Of a DNA stretch of 64,000 nt, positions 27,516-39,708 are shown in pieces (position 1 is the first letter of the stretch; every line of letters starts with the position of its first letter). Source of the DNA: Pseudoxanthomonas mexicana (GTDB lineage: Bacteria > Pseudomonadota > Gammaproteobacteria > Xanthomonadales > Xanthomonadaceae); the NCBI RefSeq assembly GCF_001556105.1, contig NZ_LSIF01000099.1, forward strand, positions 1 through 64,000, given 5' to 3'. A program made the translations under genes and the position numbers. The notes beneath the pieces are model-generated. The model did not search any database and was not told where the DNA came from. It saw nothing but the letters and a program-made list of their open reading frames with translations.

Positions 27516-30239
27516 ATGAACAGCCCCCGCAGTCTCGAATTCGCTCCGCCCGATGTTCCCTTGCGTGAAGACGTGCGCCGGCTGGGTGCCCTGGTCGGCG
27601 ACATGCTGGCCGAACAGGTGTCCCCTGCCTTTCTGGATGAGGTGGAGCGCGTGCGCACCACGGCCATCGCTCGCCGCCAGGCCGGCGAGCCGCCGCAGTC
27701 GCTGGCAGGCCAGCTGGACGGGCAGGCGCCGGAACAGGCGGAGGCGCTGATCCGCGCCTTCAGTACCTATTTCCAGGTCGTGAACATCGCCGAGCGCGTG
27801 CACCGCATCCGTCGCCGCCGCGACTACCAGCGTGCCGGCAGCGCACGGCCCCAGCCCGATGGGCTGCACGACACGCTGTCCAAGCTGAAGGCGCAGGGCG
27901 TGACGCTGGACGAACTGGCCGACTGGCTGCCGCGTATCGACGTGGAGCCGGTGTTCACCGCGCATCCGACCGAGGCGGTGCGCCGCGCGTTGCTGGAGAA
28001 GGAGCAACTGATGGTGGCCAGCCTGATCAACGGGCTGGACGGCACGCGCACGCCCGGCGAACTCGCGACCGACACTGCGCGCTTCCGGATGGCGCTGACG
28101 TCGGCGTGGCAGACGTCCGATTCGTCGCCGGTGCGGCCGGGCGTCGAGGACGAGCGCGAACACGTCGGCTTCTACCTGATCGAAGTGCTCTACCGCGTCA
28201 TCCCGGTGCTGTACGAGACGTTCGAAAACGCGATCACCGACGTCTACGGCGCCGCGCCGCAGGTCACCGCGCACCTGCCGCGGGTACTGCGCTTCGGCAC
28301 CTGGGTCGGTGGCGACATGGACGGCAACCCGAATGTGGATGCGGGTACGGTCAGCGCCACGCTGGATGCGCAGCGGCGCATGATCCTGACGCGCTATCTG
28401 AAGGAGTTGCGCCAGCTCACCACGCTGCTCAGCCAGTCCACCTCGGTCATCGGCGTGTCGCCGGCGGTGCTGGCGCGTGTGGACGAGTACCGCGCGCTGC
28501 TGCCCGACGCGGTGAAGAAGTCGCGTCCGCGCCACGGCGACATGCCGTACCGCCTGCTCAACGACCTGATGCGCGCGCGCCTGCAGGCGACGCTGGAAGA
28601 CAGGCCCGAGGCCTACGCGTCGCCGGAAGAACTCGCCGGCGACGTCGACCTGATCCTGCACAGCCTGGAAGCCAACCGTGGCATCCATGCCGGCTGGTTC
28701 GCGATCCGCCGGTTGGCCTGGCGCGTGCGCACGTTCGGCTTCCATCTGGCGCGCCTAGACGTGCGGCAGGAATCCAGCGTGCACGCGCGCGCGGTCGCCA
28801 CTGCACTGGGCGATGGCGACTGGGAGGCGCGTGATCCCGTCGAACGTGCCGCGCTGCTGGGTCCCTACGCCAGTGGCGAGGACGTGCTGCCCGCGTCCGA
28901 CCAGGAAGGCAATGAGCGCCTCGATGCCGTCTTCCGCGCACTGGCAGATGCGCGCACGCGGCACGGCACCGATGCGCTGGGCACCTACATCATCAGCATG
29001 GCGCACAGCCGCGCCGACGTGCTGACGGTGTTGGCATTGGCGCGACGTGGTGGCCTGGTCGATGACGTCGGCCAGGTGCCGCTCGATATCGCGCCGCTGT
29101 TCGAGACCATCGACGACCTCGGCCATGGCACCGAGGTGCTGCGCGACCTGCTGGCCGATCCGGTCTATCGCGACCACCTCGCCGCACGCGACAACGTGCA
29201 GATGGTGATGCTGGGCTACTCCGACAGCGGCAAGGACGGTGGCATCGCGGCGTCGCGCTGGGGACTACAGCGCGCGCAGGTGGACCTGGTCGATGCCGCG
29301 CAGGAACTCGGCATCAGGCTGACGTTTTTCCATGGCCGCGGCGGCTCGATCATCCGCGGTGGCGGCAAGACCACGCGTGCGCTGGAGGCGGCGCCGCGCG
29401 GCAGCGTCGACGGCCGCCTGCGCGTGACCGAACAGGGTGAGGTGATCCACCGCAAATACGGCATCCGTGCGCTGGCCTTGCGTTCGCTGGAGCAGGCGGT
29501 CGGCGCGGTTCTGCTGTCCAGCGTGCGGCCGCGTCCACCGGAACCGCGCGAGGCGCGCTGGCGCGAGATCATGGCGCTGGTGGCGCAGGAGAGCTCGAAG
29601 GCCTATCGCGCGTTCGTGCAGTCGCCACGCTTCATGGACTACTTCCGCAGCGCCACGCCGATCGACGTGATCGAACGGATGACGCTGGGTTCGCGCCCGT
29701 CGCGCCGGTTGGGGCAGGACGCTGCGCTGGGCAACCTGCGGGCGATTCCATGGGTGTTCGCCTGGAGCCAGGCACGCGCGGTGATTCCCGGCTGGTACGG
29801 CGTCGGCGCTGGTCTGCAGGCAGCGGTGGAGGCCTACGGCGAAGGCGCGCTGAAGGAAATGGCCCGTGACTGGCCGTTCTTCAAGACCTTCCTGGATGAC
29901 GTCTCGATGGTGCTGGCCAAGGGCGACCTGAGCATCGCCGAGATGTACTCGAAGATGTCCGGCGGCCTGCACGACGAATTTTTCCCGCGCGTGCAGCACG
30001 AACATGCCTCCGTGCTGCGCTGGGTGCTGGCGCTCAACGGCAACGAGTGGCTGTTGCAGCATGACCAGCGGCTGGCGTTGTCGATCCGGCTACGCAACCC
30101 CTATATCGACCCGATCAGCGTGATGCAGGCCGACCTGCTGAAGCGCTGGCGCGACAGCGACCGCGAGGACGACGCGCTGCTGCACGCGCTGGTCGCCAGC
30201 ATCAACGGTGTGTCGCAGGGCGTGCAGAACACGGGGTGA
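27516..30239 (+). CDS. ppc: Phosphoenolpyruvate carboxylase
   Basis: The enzyme makes oxaloacetate from phosphoenolpyruvate and bicarbonate to refill the citric acid cycle. The ATG at 27516 gives 907 residues, the usual length; the longer upstream frame runs through the ahcY leader on the opposite strand and is not used. Catalytic regions are all present: [12 protein letters not shown] with His150, [38 protein letters not shown] and [13 protein letters not shown] [10 protein letters not shown]. The C-terminal motif ends NTG, the proteobacterial form. It is divergent from ahcY with a 315-base shared control region that holds the riboswitch. Confidence 0.98.
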   Translation: MNSPRSLEFAPPDVPLREDVRRLGALVGDMLAEQVSPAFLDEVERVRTTAIARRQAGEPPQSLAGQLDGQAPEQAEALIRAFSTYFQVVNIAERVHRIRRRRDYQRAGSARPQPDGLHDTLSKLKAQGVTLDELADWLPRIDVEPVFTAHPTEAVRRALLEKEQLMVASLINGLDGTRTPGELATDTARFRMALTSAWQTSDSSPVRPGVEDEREHVGFYLIEVLYRVIPVLYETFENAITDVYGAAPQVTAHLPRVLRFGTWVGGDMDGNPNVDAGTVSATLDAQRRMILTRYLKELRQLTTLLSQSTSVIGVSPAVLARVDEYRALLPDAVKKSRPRHGDMPYRLLNDLMRARLQATLEDRPEAYASPEELAGDVDLILHSLEANRGIHAGWFAIRRLAWRVRTFGFHLARLDVRQESSVHARAVATALGDGDWEARDPVERAALLGPYASGEDVLPASDQEGNERLDAVFRALADARTRHGTDALGTYIISMAHSRADVLTVLALARRGGLVDDVGQVPLDIAPLFETIDDLGHGTEVLRDLLADPVYRDHLAARDNVQMVMLGYSDSGKDGGIAASRWGLQRAQVDLVDAAQELGIRLTFFHGRGGSIIRGGGKTTRALEAAPRGSVDGRLRVTEQGEVIHRKYGIRALALRSLEQAVGAVLLSSVRPRPPEPREARWREIMALVAQESSKAYRAFVQSPRFMDYFRSATPIDVIERMTLGSRPSRRLGQDAALGNLRAIPWVFAWSQARAVIPGWYGVGAGLQAAVEAYGEGALKEMARDWPFFKTFLDDVSMVLAKGDLSIAEMYSKMSGGLHDEFFPRVQHEHASVLRWVLALNGNEWLLQHDQRLALSIRLRNPYIDPISVMQADLLKRWRDSDREDDALLHALVASINGVSQGVQNTG

Positions 30240-30252
30240 GTCGCTGCTGTTG

Positions 30253-30394
30253 TAGGAGCGACGTCAGTCGCGACCGCACGGCATCCGCTTACCTGCGGAT
30301 AGCACAGTGCCAAGTGCATGCGGGCGCCGGCGCGGAAGGTCGATGGATGGACAATGGCGACCAGCTTCCGCGGTCGCGACGGACGTCGCTCCTA
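30253..30394. repeat. Inverted pair of REP-type repeats
   Basis: TAGGAGCGACGTCAGTCGCG at 30253 continues to 30276, and its reverse complement occurs at 30371-30394 with one mismatch in 24 bases. Each arm holds an imperfect internal palindrome around GCGAC...GTCGC. This is the form of a bacterial interspersed mosaic element made of two REP sequences, spread by RAYT transposases; none is encoded here. The 94 bases between the arms show no gene. It lies between the convergent ppc and uup genes. Confidence 0.85.
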
Positions 30395-30410
30395 AAGGGA
30401 GCGACGCGCC

Positions 30411-32276
<1,866 letters not shown>

Positions 32277-32316
32277 GCCGCCATTGTAGCCGCCAAGCAC
32301 CGATGCGCGGCTCTAT

Positions 32317-32817
32317 TCAGTCGCTCGCGTCGACGCGGCTTCCCAGGAGCGCAGCGTGCCGCTGTTCCATTTCCTCGCGCAGTTCGCGGCGCAGGCGCGC
32401 GGCGGCAAACCGGCGGACCTCGTCCGGCGAGGCGGGCTCCAGTCGCGGGACCGGTGTGGGGCGTCCGTCATCGTCCACCGCCACCATGGTGAAGAAGCAG
32501 CTGTTGGCATGGCGCACGCTCTGCTTGCGGATGTCCTCGGCGACCACCTTGATGCCGATTTCCATCGACGACGTGCCGGTATGGTTCACCGAGGCGAGGA
32601 AGGTCACCAGTTCGCCCACGTTGATGGCCTGGCGGAACATCACCTGGTCCACCGACAGGGTGACCACGTATTTGCCCGCGTAGCGACTGCCGCAGGCGTA
32701 GGCCACCTGGTCGAGCAGCTTCAGGATCGCGCCGCCGTGGACCTTGCCGGAAAAGTTGGCCATGTCCGGCGTCATCAGCACGGTCATCGTCAGCTGGTGG
32801 CTTTTCAGCGATTCCAT
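32317..32817 (-). CDS. Acyl-CoA thioesterase (YciA/ACOT-type hotdog fold)
   Basis: A 166-residue hotdog-fold enzyme that hydrolyses acyl-CoA. The core motif MANFSGKVHGGAILKLLDQVAYACGSRYAG matches the YciA/cytosolic ACOT group, with the catalytic Asp in LLDQ and the Asn in MANFSGKVHGG. A second strand region, SVDQVMFRQAINVGELV, is also typical. The 25 residues after the core are charged (RRELREEMEQRH), as in related proteins. Family members act as hexamers on short or medium chain CoA. The gene stands alone between uup and the short-chain dehydrogenase gene. Confidence 0.9.
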   Translation of the reverse strand: MESLKSHQLTMTVLMTPDMANFSGKVHGGAILKLLDQVAYACGSRYAGKYVVTLSVDQVMFRQAINVGELVTFLASVNHTGTSSMEIGIKVVAEDIRKQSVRHANSCFFTMVAVDDDGRPTPVPRLEPASPDEVRRFAAARLRRELREEMEQRHAALLGSRVDASD

Positions 32818-32920
32818 GGCGTACGTCCGCTAGGTGAGGGGCGCAGGCTACCCGATCCCGGACCGGTTGGTCAGCCACTTCTGACGGGGGCGCGCGTGCT
32901 CCAGGGCCGGGGTGTCGGGG

Positions 32921-34465
32921 TCACCAGTCCGTCGGCTTGTAGTCCTTCAGGAACTGGCCCCAGACGTGCTCGCCGGTGTTGAGGCCGTGGATGATCGGAT
33001 CGACGATGCGTGCGGCACCGTCGACGATATCCAGCGGTGGGTGGAAGCGCTCCTCGATGACCTTCCGCGTCGCGATCTCGATGGGATCCTCGTCGGTGAC
33101 CCAGCCGGTGTCGACGCTGTTCATGTGGATGCCATCGCCGTGGTAATCGGCAGCCGCGGTGCGCGTCATCATGTTGAGCGCGGCCTTGGCCATGTTGGTG
33201 TGCGGGTGCTTGGTGGTCTTGAAGTTGCGGTAGAACTGGCCCTCGACCGCGGACACGTTGACGATGTGCTTGTCGCGGTCGGGCGTGCGCAGCATCAGCG
33301 GCTTCAGGCGCGCATTGATGATGAAGGGCGCGATGGCGTTGACCAGTTGCGTCTCCAGCAGTTCCACCGACGGCACTTCGTGCATCAGCAGGCGCCAGGA
33401 ATTGCGTCCGCGCAGGTCGACCTGCTGCAGGTCCTGGTCCAGGCGTCCCTCGGGGAACAGGTGCTTCTGGCCCAGCAGTTCCTCGGGCAGCAACGGCACC
33501 TGGGACAGTTCGGCGGAACGGCTCAACCCGGCGGTATCGCCGATGCCGCCCATCGCGACCTGCACCGCCGTTGGATTGGCCTCGGGCAGCATGGTGTAGC
33601 TGCGCAGGCCTTCGTAGCTGCCCAGCAGCTTGCGGATGTGTTGCGGCGTGTCGTGCAGCCCGGCGGTTTCGGCCTCCATCATGTGCGCGTAGAACTCCGG
33701 CGGACGACGCACGGTCTGGCACGCGTTGTTGATGATGAAATCCAGCCGCGGCAGCTTGCCGACCAGTTCATGGCAGAACGCCTCGACACTGGGCGTGTGG
33801 CGCAGGTCCAGGCCGAATACTTCCAGCCGATGGCTCCAGTCGCCGAAATCCGGCTCCTGCGCGTAGCGTGCGGCGGAATCGCGCGGGAACCGGGTGGTGA
33901 CGATGAGGTGCGCGCCCGCGCGCAGCAGTTTCAGGCCGGCCTGGTAGCCGATCTTGACCCGGCCGCCGGTCAGCAGCGCGACACGCCCGGTGAGGTCGGC
34001 CAACTCGGTGCGCTTGGCGAAATTGAAGTCCGCGCAGGCCGGGCACATCTGGTCGTAGAAGTGGTGGATCAGTGTGTACTTCTGCTTGCACACGTAGCAG
34101 TGCAGCAGTTCCGACGACTCGCGCGGCGCGACATCGGGCGATGGCAGGGCGGGCGCGAAGTAGTTCGGCGTGGTGAACACCGGCTTCCGGCGCAGTTCGC
34201 GGATGCCGGTCTGGTCCAGGACGGCCTCGGCGCGACGGATGGCTTCGACGTTGCGCTCGCGTTCGCGCTGCTTGGACTTCTGCCGGCGCAGCTTGGGGTC
34301 GGGCAGGTAGATCGCGGCGATCGCCCGGTGCAGGCGTGCGCGCTCGTCCTCCGGGCAACCGTCGAGCAGGGTGCGGTCGGCGGCGATCGATTCGAGCCAT
34401 TCGAGCGCGGCGCGCACGCGCGTCGACTCGTCGGCAGGGTACGGAGGTGGCGTGTTGGCGTTCAT
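32921..34465 (-). CDS. Short-chain dehydrogenase-like protein with N-terminal zinc ribbon
   Basis: A 514-residue protein with two parts. The N-terminal 155 residues include a charged helical stretch (KLRRQKSKQRERERN) and a four-Cys zinc ribbon (Cys123, 126, 141, 144). The rest is a short-chain dehydrogenase/reductase fold: LLTGGRVKIGY for the nucleotide, LDLRHTPSVEAF, FIINNAC, then Ser405 and Lys427. The catalytic Tyr expected four residues before the Lys is Thr423 (HTNMAKAAL), and the stretch between NNA and the Ser is about 155 residues, far longer than the usual 45. So it may bind NAD(P) without classic reductase activity. It is downstream of metK after a terminator. Confidence 0.75.
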   Translation of the reverse strand: MNANTPPPYPADESTRVRAALEWLESIAADRTLLDGCPEDERARLHRAIAAIYLPDPKLRRQKSKQRERERNVEAIRRAEAVLDQTGIRELRRKPVFTTPNYFAPALPSPDVAPRESSELLHCYVCKQKYTLIHHFYDQMCPACADFNFAKRTELADLTGRVALLTGGRVKIGYQAGLKLLRAGAHLIVTTRFPRDSAARYAQEPDFGDWSHRLEVFGLDLRHTPSVEAFCHELVGKLPRLDFIINNACQTVRRPPEFYAHMMEAETAGLHDTPQHIRKLLGSYEGLRSYTMLPEANPTAVQVAMGGIGDTAGLSRSAELSQVPLLPEELLGQKHLFPEGRLDQDLQQVDLRGRNSWRLLMHEVPSVELLETQLVNAIAPFIINARLKPLMLRTPDRDKHIVNVSAVEGQFYRNFKTTKHPHTNMAKAALNMMTRTAAADYHGDGIHMNSVDTGWVTDEDPIEIATRKVIEERFHPPLDIVDGAARIVDPIIHGLNTGEHVWGQFLKDYKPTDW

Positions 34466-34513
34466 GGCGTCGATCGGTGTCCGTGCGGCGGAGTGCAGCA
34501 TGCGTGCGATCCG

Positions 34514-34548
34514 CAAAAAAAACACGGGCCGCATCGCTGCGACCCGTT
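34514..34548 (-). terminator. Rho-independent terminator of metK
   Basis: On the minus strand ACGGGTCGCA pairs with TGCGGCCCGT (one G-T pair) over a four-base loop and is followed by a run of eight T after one G. It lies about 50 bases after the metK stop and separates it from the zinc-ribbon dehydrogenase gene. Confidence 0.92.
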
Positions 34549-34599
34549 GTCTTCGCCCCAACCCTCTCCCGCAGGCGGAAGAGGGCGGAGAAAAGCGGC

Positions 34600-35811
34600 T
34601 TACTTCAGCTTGGCGTCCTTGCGCAGCGCCTCGGCGCGATCGGTCTTCTCCCAGGAGAAAGCCGTCGCGGTGTGCTTCTTGCCGGCGCCGTCGACGTAGG
34701 AGATTTCCTTCGGCTTGCGGCCGAAGTGACCGTAGGCCGCGGTCGCCTGGTAGATCGGGTGTTCCAGATCCAGCATGCGGGTGATGCCGTACGGGCGCAG
34801 GTCGAAGTTCTTGCGGATCAGCTTCTCGATCACGTCGTCGCCGACCTTGCCGGTGCCGAACGTGGTGACCGAGATCGAGGTCGGCTCGGCCACGCCGATG
34901 GCGTAGGAGACCTGCACTTCGCACTTGTCGGCCAGGCCGGCAGCGACGATGTTCTTGGCCACGTAGCGCGCGGCGTAGGCGGCCGAACGGTCGACCTTCG
35001 ACGGATCCTTGCCCGAGAACGCGCCACCGCCGTGGCGGGCCATGCCGCCGTAGCTGTCGACGATGATCTTGCGGCCGGTCAGGCCGCAGTCGCCCACCGG
35101 GCCGCCGATGACGAACTTGCCGGTCGGGTTGATGTGCACCTTGTTCTTCGGCAGCGCGTCCAGCCACTTCTTCGGCAGCACCGGTACCAGGATCTCGGCG
35201 CGCACGGCCTCGATCAGGTCCTTCTGCTTGATGTCCGGATCGTGCTGGGTCGACAGCACCACGGCGTCGAGGCCGAGCACGGTGTTGCCTTCATAGCGCA
35301 GGGTGACCTGCGACTTGGCGTCGGGGCGCAGCCACTTCAGCTTGCCCTTCTTGCGCACCTTGGCCTGCTGTTCCACCAGGCGGTGGCTGTAGTAAAGCGG
35401 GGCGGGCATGAATTCCGGCGCCTCGTTGCAGGCGTAGCCGAACATCAGGCCCTGGTCGCCCGCGCCCTGTTCTTCCGGCTTCTTGCGGTCGACGCCCTGG
35501 TTGATGTCGGGCGACTGCTTGCCGAGCATGTTGATGATGGCGCAGGTGTGGCCGTCGAAGCCGACGTCCGAGTTGTCGTAACCGATGTCGTTGATGACCT
35601 TGCGGGCCAGCGACTCGATGTCCACCCAGGCGGTGGTGGTGACTTCGCCGGCGACGATGGCGGCGCCCGTCTTCACCAGCGTCTCGCAGGCCACGCGTGC
35701 GCGCTTGTCCTGGGCCAGGATGGCGTCCAGCACGGCGTCGGAAATCTGGTCGGCGATCTTGTCCGGATGGCCTTCGGAGACCGATTCGGAGGTGAACAGG
35801 TAGCTGGACAT
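34600..35811 (-). CDS. metK: S-adenosylmethionine synthetase MetK
   Basis: MetK makes S-adenosylmethionine from methionine and ATP. The ATG at 35811 ([19 protein letters not shown]) gives 403 residues; the longer open frame upstream is not conserved. Signature motifs are [21 protein letters not shown] and [20 protein letters not shown] -10-like TATCAT at 35853-35858 on the minus strand and AAGGA before the start suggest a short leader of about 35 bases. I see no SAM riboswitch consensus. With ahcY and metF it gives three enzymes of the activated methyl cycle within 11 kb. Confidence 0.98.
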   Translation of the reverse strand: MSSYLFTSESVSEGHPDKIADQISDAVLDAILAQDKRARVACETLVKTGAAIVAGEVTTTAWVDIESLARKVINDIGYDNSDVGFDGHTCAIINMLGKQSPDINQGVDRKKPEEQGAGDQGLMFGYACNEAPEFMPAPLYYSHRLVEQQAKVRKKGKLKWLRPDAKSQVTLRYEGNTVLGLDAVVLSTQHDPDIKQKDLIEAVRAEILVPVLPKKWLDALPKNKVHINPTGKFVIGGPVGDCGLTGRKIIVDSYGGMARHGGGAFSGKDPSKVDRSAAYAARYVAKNIVAAGLADKCEVQVSYAIGVAEPTSISVTTFGTGKVGDDVIEKLIRKNFDLRPYGITRMLDLEHPIYQATAAYGHFGRKPKEISYVDGAGKKHTATAFSWEKTDRAEALRKDAKLK

Positions 35812-36017
35812 CAGGCTTATATCCTTTGATTCGGATGGAAAGATGGGCGCGCATGATACACGCCGGGGGCAGTGCGCGCATTCTGCGCCGTTCAGGGTTG
35901 TCGGCGGGTTAAGGGCGGGCCGAACGCGCCTGTCACCGGACTGCCAGAAAACGGAAACCGCGCTGTCGCCGGCCTGGCGCAGGCTGCGCGGCGACACCCC
36001 GCCGCCAGCCCTTGCCC

Positions 36018-37745
36018 ATGCGCCCGCTGGAACAGCAGATCACCGAACGTTATCCGCACTGGTTCCGGGGCCGTCGCGCCCGGTTGACCCGCCCCTTGCT
36101 GCGCACGCTGGGGCGCTGGTCGAAGCTGGACCAGGCCTACGCCCTACTCGCCGACAACGGCCATCTGCACGGGCTGGCGTTCGTCGATGCCGTCATCGAC
36201 CACCTCAACCTGCGGTCAACCGTGCATGCCGATGGCGAGCGGCGCATTCCGGCCCAGGGGCGGGTGCTGATCGTCGCCAATCATCCGTCCGGCGCACTCG
36301 ATGCGCTGGCGCTGCTGCAACTGGTCGGCCGCGTGCGCCGCGACGTGCGGATCGTGGCGAACGACTTCCTGATGGGGATCGCGCCGCTGGCCGACCTGCT
36401 GTTGCCGGTGCGGATCCTGGGCGGCAAGCCGGGCGCGGACAGCGTGCGTGCGGTGGAGCAGGCGCTGGAAGCGGAGCAGTGCGTCATCGTGTTCCCGGCA
36501 GGCGAAGTCTCCCGGCTGGGGCCGCGCGGCGTGCGCGATACGCGCTGGCGCCGCGGTTTCCTGAGGTTCGCGCGTTCCACCGGCGCGCCGGTGCTGCCGA
36601 TCCGGGTGCAGGCGCGCAACTCGCCCCTGTTCTACGGCGCATCGGCGCTGTTCAAGCCTGCGGGCACCGCGCTGCTGGCGCGCGAGATGTTCAGGCGTGG
36701 CCAGCGACGGCTGCAGTTGCATGTCGGGCAGTGCTTGCGCGTGGACGTGGAGGATGACGCCGCTGCGGTGATCGAGCGCGTGCGCAGATCGTTGTACGCG
36801 CTGGGACGCGACGCGCGTACGGCGATGCCGGACGTCAGCGACGTCGCCGAACCACTGGTGGAGGCGCTCGCCCCCGAGCTGCTGGATGCCTGCATCAATA
36901 CGCTGGACGTGCTGGGCGAAACCACCGACGGCAAGCGCATTTGCGTCGGTCGTCTGGCGGACGGTTCGCCGCTGTTGCGCGAAATCGGCCGGCTGCGCGA
37001 GCTGACGTTCCGCGCGGTAGGCGAGGGCACCGGCAAGCGGATGGATGTCGACGCTTTCGACACCTGGTACGAGCATATCGTGCTGTGGGACGCGTCGCAG
37101 CGGAAGATCGCCGGGGCCTACCGCATCGCCCGCGGCGCACCGGTGCTGGCGGCGCAGGGATTGAGGGGCCTCTACACCGCTTCCTTGTTCGACTATGCCG
37201 ACGATGCGCTGCCGCGCCTGGCGACCGGCATGGAATTGGGGCGCAGCTTCGTGGTGCCCGATTACTGGGGCAGCCGCAGCATCGACTACCTGTGGCAGGG
37301 CATCGGCGCCTACCTGCGGCGGCATCCGCGCGTGCGCTATCTGTTCGGTGCCGTGTCGATGAGCGCGGCGCTGCCGCTGGATGCGCGTGAACAGATCGTC
37401 GCGTACTACGCGCACTACTACGGCGACGCGACCGGCGAAGCGCGGTCTCGTCATCCATTCCGCTACACCGCCACGCCGACCTGCTTCGACGCGCTGGACG
37501 CCGACACGGCGTTCCGCGTGCTGAAGACCAACCTCGACACGCTGGGGGCGACCGTGCCGATGCTCTACAAGCAATACACCGACCTGTGCGAACCCGGTGG
37601 GGCGCGGTTCCTCGCGTTCGGCGTGGATCCGGATTTCAGCGACTCCATCGACGGGCTGATCGAGGTGGACCTGCACCGTATCCGGCCGAAAAAGCGTGAG
37701 CGCTACCTGGGCGATGCCTGGCGTCCGGCGGAGGCTGCGGCATGA
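36018..37745 (+). CDS. OlsF-like bifunctional acyltransferase (ornithine lipid synthesis)
   Basis: A 575-residue protein in two halves. Residues about 55-260 are a PlsC-type acyltransferase: [11 protein letters not shown] with His89 and Asp95 (spacing of five rather than four), [10 protein letters not shown] and the strand RVLPIRV-like [10 protein letters not shown]. Residues about 290-555 are an OlsB-like GNAT N-acyltransferase: [60 protein letters not shown] and YLFGAVSMS. In Serratia OlsF this order makes ornithine lipid from ornithine in two acylations. An in-frame TTG lies two codons earlier. The stop overlaps the next gene (ATGA). Confidence 0.82.
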   Translation: MRPLEQQITERYPHWFRGRRARLTRPLLRTLGRWSKLDQAYALLADNGHLHGLAFVDAVIDHLNLRSTVHADGERRIPAQGRVLIVANHPSGALDALALLQLVGRVRRDVRIVANDFLMGIAPLADLLLPVRILGGKPGADSVRAVEQALEAEQCVIVFPAGEVSRLGPRGVRDTRWRRGFLRFARSTGAPVLPIRVQARNSPLFYGASALFKPAGTALLAREMFRRGQRRLQLHVGQCLRVDVEDDAAAVIERVRRSLYALGRDARTAMPDVSDVAEPLVEALAPELLDACINTLDVLGETTDGKRICVGRLADGSPLLREIGRLRELTFRAVGEGTGKRMDVDAFDTWYEHIVLWDASQRKIAGAYRIARGAPVLAAQGLRGLYTASLFDYADDALPRLATGMELGRSFVVPDYWGSRSIDYLWQGIGAYLRRHPRVRYLFGAVSMSAALPLDAREQIVAYYAHYYGDATGEARSRHPFRYTATPTCFDALDADTAFRVLKTNLDTLGATVPMLYKQYTDLCEPGGARFLAFGVDPDFSDSIDGLIEVDLHRIRPKKRERYLGDAWRPAEAAA

Positions 37746-38560
37746 GCCCGCGGACCGCGCCACCCTCGATGCGGCGCGCGGTCTTCGTCTCCGATGTCCA
37801 CCTGGGTTCCAAGCACTGCCATGCGGCGGAGTTCGCCGACTTCCTCGCAGGCTTGCAGTGCCGGCGGTTGTACCTGGTCGGCGACATCGTCGACCTGTGG
37901 TGGATGGCGCAGCGGCGGGCCTCGTGGGATGCCGCCCACCACCGGGTGATCGAGGCGTTGCATGCCTTGGTACGGAACGGCACCGAACTGATCTACGTGC
38001 CCGGCAACCACGACCGACCGGTCCGCCGCTTCTGCGGGCTGATGCTGCCGGCCATGCAGGTGCGCCGCCGGGCCATCCACACCACGCTGGACGGCCGCCG
38101 GCTGCTGGTGACCCACGGCGACGACTACGACGGCATCACCCATTTCGGCGGGCTGCAGGAAAAGTTCGGCGACTGGCTGTACTACCGCATCCTGACCGGC
38201 AACCGCCTCACCAACCAGCTGCGCCGCCGCTTGGGCCTGCGCTACTGGTCGCTGGCCGAATACCTCAAGCGCCAGAGCGATGCGGCCGAACGCTACATCG
38301 CGCGGTTCGTGCAGGCCGGGCTGGACGATGCACGCCGGCGAGGGCTGGACGGCATCGTCTGCGGCCATATCCACCGTGCCTCGCTGCTCCAACGCGAGGG
38401 TCTGGTCTACGCCAACGACGGCGACTGGGTGGAAAGCCTGACCGCGCTCAGCGAAGAGGCCGACGGCACCCTGTGCCTGTTGTCGCACACCGGCAAGGTA
38501 CTCGCCGAGGTGGCGCCGACGGTGCGGCAGGTACCGCAGGACGTGCCGCGCGCGGCGTGA
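37742..38560 (+). CDS. Metallophosphoesterase of the LpxH-like (COG2908) family
   Basis: A 272-residue calcineurin-like phosphoesterase with all metal-binding motifs: FVSDVHLGSKH (Asp18, His20), YLVGDIVDLWW, VPGNHDRPVRR, VTHGDDYDGI and CGHIHRASL. This subgroup is related to LpxH, which splits UDP-2,3-diacylglucosamine, but is often a second copy in genomes that also have true LpxH. The start overlaps the OlsF-like gene, so the two probably work on the same envelope lipid. The substrate could be a phospholipid head group or UDP-lipid. No signal peptide or membrane segment is present. Confidence 0.85.
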   Translation: MSPRTAPPSMRRAVFVSDVHLGSKHCHAAEFADFLAGLQCRRLYLVGDIVDLWWMAQRRASWDAAHHRVIEALHALVRNGTELIYVPGNHDRPVRRFCGLMLPAMQVRRRAIHTTLDGRRLLVTHGDDYDGITHFGGLQEKFGDWLYYRILTGNRLTNQLRRRLGLRYWSLAEYLKRQSDAAERYIARFVQAGLDDARRRGLDGIVCGHIHRASLLQREGLVYANDGDWVESLTALSEEADGTLCLLSHTGKVLAEVAPTVRQVPQDVPRAA

Positions 38561-38592
38561 GGAAAGGCGCCGCCGGCTGCTAGGATCGGCGC

Positions 38593-39708
38593 ATGGATTC
38601 CCTCAGCCAGATCGTCCTCGGCGGTGCCATCGCCGCCGCCATCGCCCCCGCCGGGCATCGTCGTGCCGCGCTGCTCGCCGGCGCGGCCCTGGGCACGTTG
38701 CCCGACCTCGACAGCCTGCCCATCGCGCTCGTCTCGGACGATCCGGTCACGCTGATGACGGTGCACCGCAGCTTCAGCCACTCGCTGTTCGTGCTGCCGC
38801 TGGTGGGGTGGCTGATCTGGTGGCTGTTCAAGCGCTTCGGCAACGGGCGCGTCGCGGCATCGCCGGCGCGCTGGTTCTGGGCCATCCAGTTGGCATTGAT
38901 CACCCATCCGCTGCTGGACGCCTTCACCGTCTACGGCACGCAGCTGTGGTGGCCGCTGACGCCGCCTCCGGCGATGTGGTCGAGCATGTTCATCATCGAT
39001 CCGCTGTATACCGTGTGGCTGCTGGTGGCCTGCGTCGTCGCGTGGTGCCTGCGCGAACGCGCTATGGCGCAACGCGCATTGGCGATCGGCCTGGTGCTGA
39101 GCACGGCCTATCTCGGCTGGTCGCTGCTGGCCAAGTCGATGGTGGACCGCGAGGCCGAGCGGTCGCTCGCGTCGATGGGGCTGGGCGACGCGCCGTACTT
39201 CTCCGTGCCGATGCCGTTCAATACACTGCTGTGGCGCGTGGTGGCGATGACGCCGTCGGGTTATGTCGAAGCCGAGCGTTCGGTGCTGGTGGACGACGGC
39301 CCGCTCTCGTTCCGCGGCTACCCGTCCAACGTGCAGGCGCTGCGGGAAGCGGCCGACGTGCCCGCGGTGCAGCGACTGGTGTGGTTCAACCGCGGCTTCA
39401 TGCGGTCGCAGGTGCAGCACGGGCAGTTGGTCCTGTCCGACCTGCGGATGGGCATGGAGCCGGACTACAACTTCCGCTTCCAGGTCGCCGAGCAGCGTGA
39501 TGGGCGTTGGCAGGCCATCGCGCCTGTACAGGCGCCGTGGTCGATGCCGATCGCCGGTTGGGACGGCGTCCGACGGTTGCTGTCGGTGATGTGGCATCGC
39601 GTCCGGCATCCTTCGCCCGAGCCGATACGCACGAAGCTGGGCGGAAGCGCCACGCCGCCCGCGCTCACGCGGGAGGCGGCTCCGGCGCAGGCCGGCCCGG
39701 CTCAGTAG
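38593..39708 (+). CDS. Membrane metal-dependent hydrolase, DUF457/YdjM-like
   Basis: A 371-residue protein with four or five membrane segments in the first 200 residues and a soluble C-terminal region. The motifs GTLPDLDSLP, HRSFSHSLFVLPL and ITHPLLDAFTVYGTQLWWP are the conserved His/Asp groups of the LexA-regulated YdjM/DUF457 membrane family, which are probable metal ligands. Homologues are annotated as inner-membrane hydrolases of unknown substrate. The gene follows the phosphoesterase by 32 bases and its last seven bases overlap the convergent methyltransferase gene. The tail (APAQAGPAQ) is low complexity. Confidence 0.85.
   Translation: MDSLSQIVLGGAIAAAIAPAGHRRAALLAGAALGTLPDLDSLPIALVSDDPVTLMTVHRSFSHSLFVLPLVGWLIWWLFKRFGNGRVAASPARWFWAIQLALITHPLLDAFTVYGTQLWWPLTPPPAMWSSMFIIDPLYTVWLLVACVVAWCLRERAMAQRALAIGLVLSTAYLGWSLLAKSMVDREAERSLASMGLGDAPYFSVPMPFNTLLWRVVAMTPSGYVEAERSVLVDDGPLSFRGYPSNVQALREAADVPAVQRLVWFNRGFMRSQVQHGQLVLSDLRMGMEPDYNFRFQVAEQRDGRWQAIAPVQAPWSMPIAGWDGVRRLLSVMWHRVRHPSPEPIRTKLGGSATPPALTREAAPAQAGPAQ

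Noticed and set aside
35812..36017. Possible SAM riboswitch before metK
   Set aside because: Only a four-base stem (ATCC/GGAT) near the Shine-Dalgarno is visible and no known SAM aptamer consensus is present.
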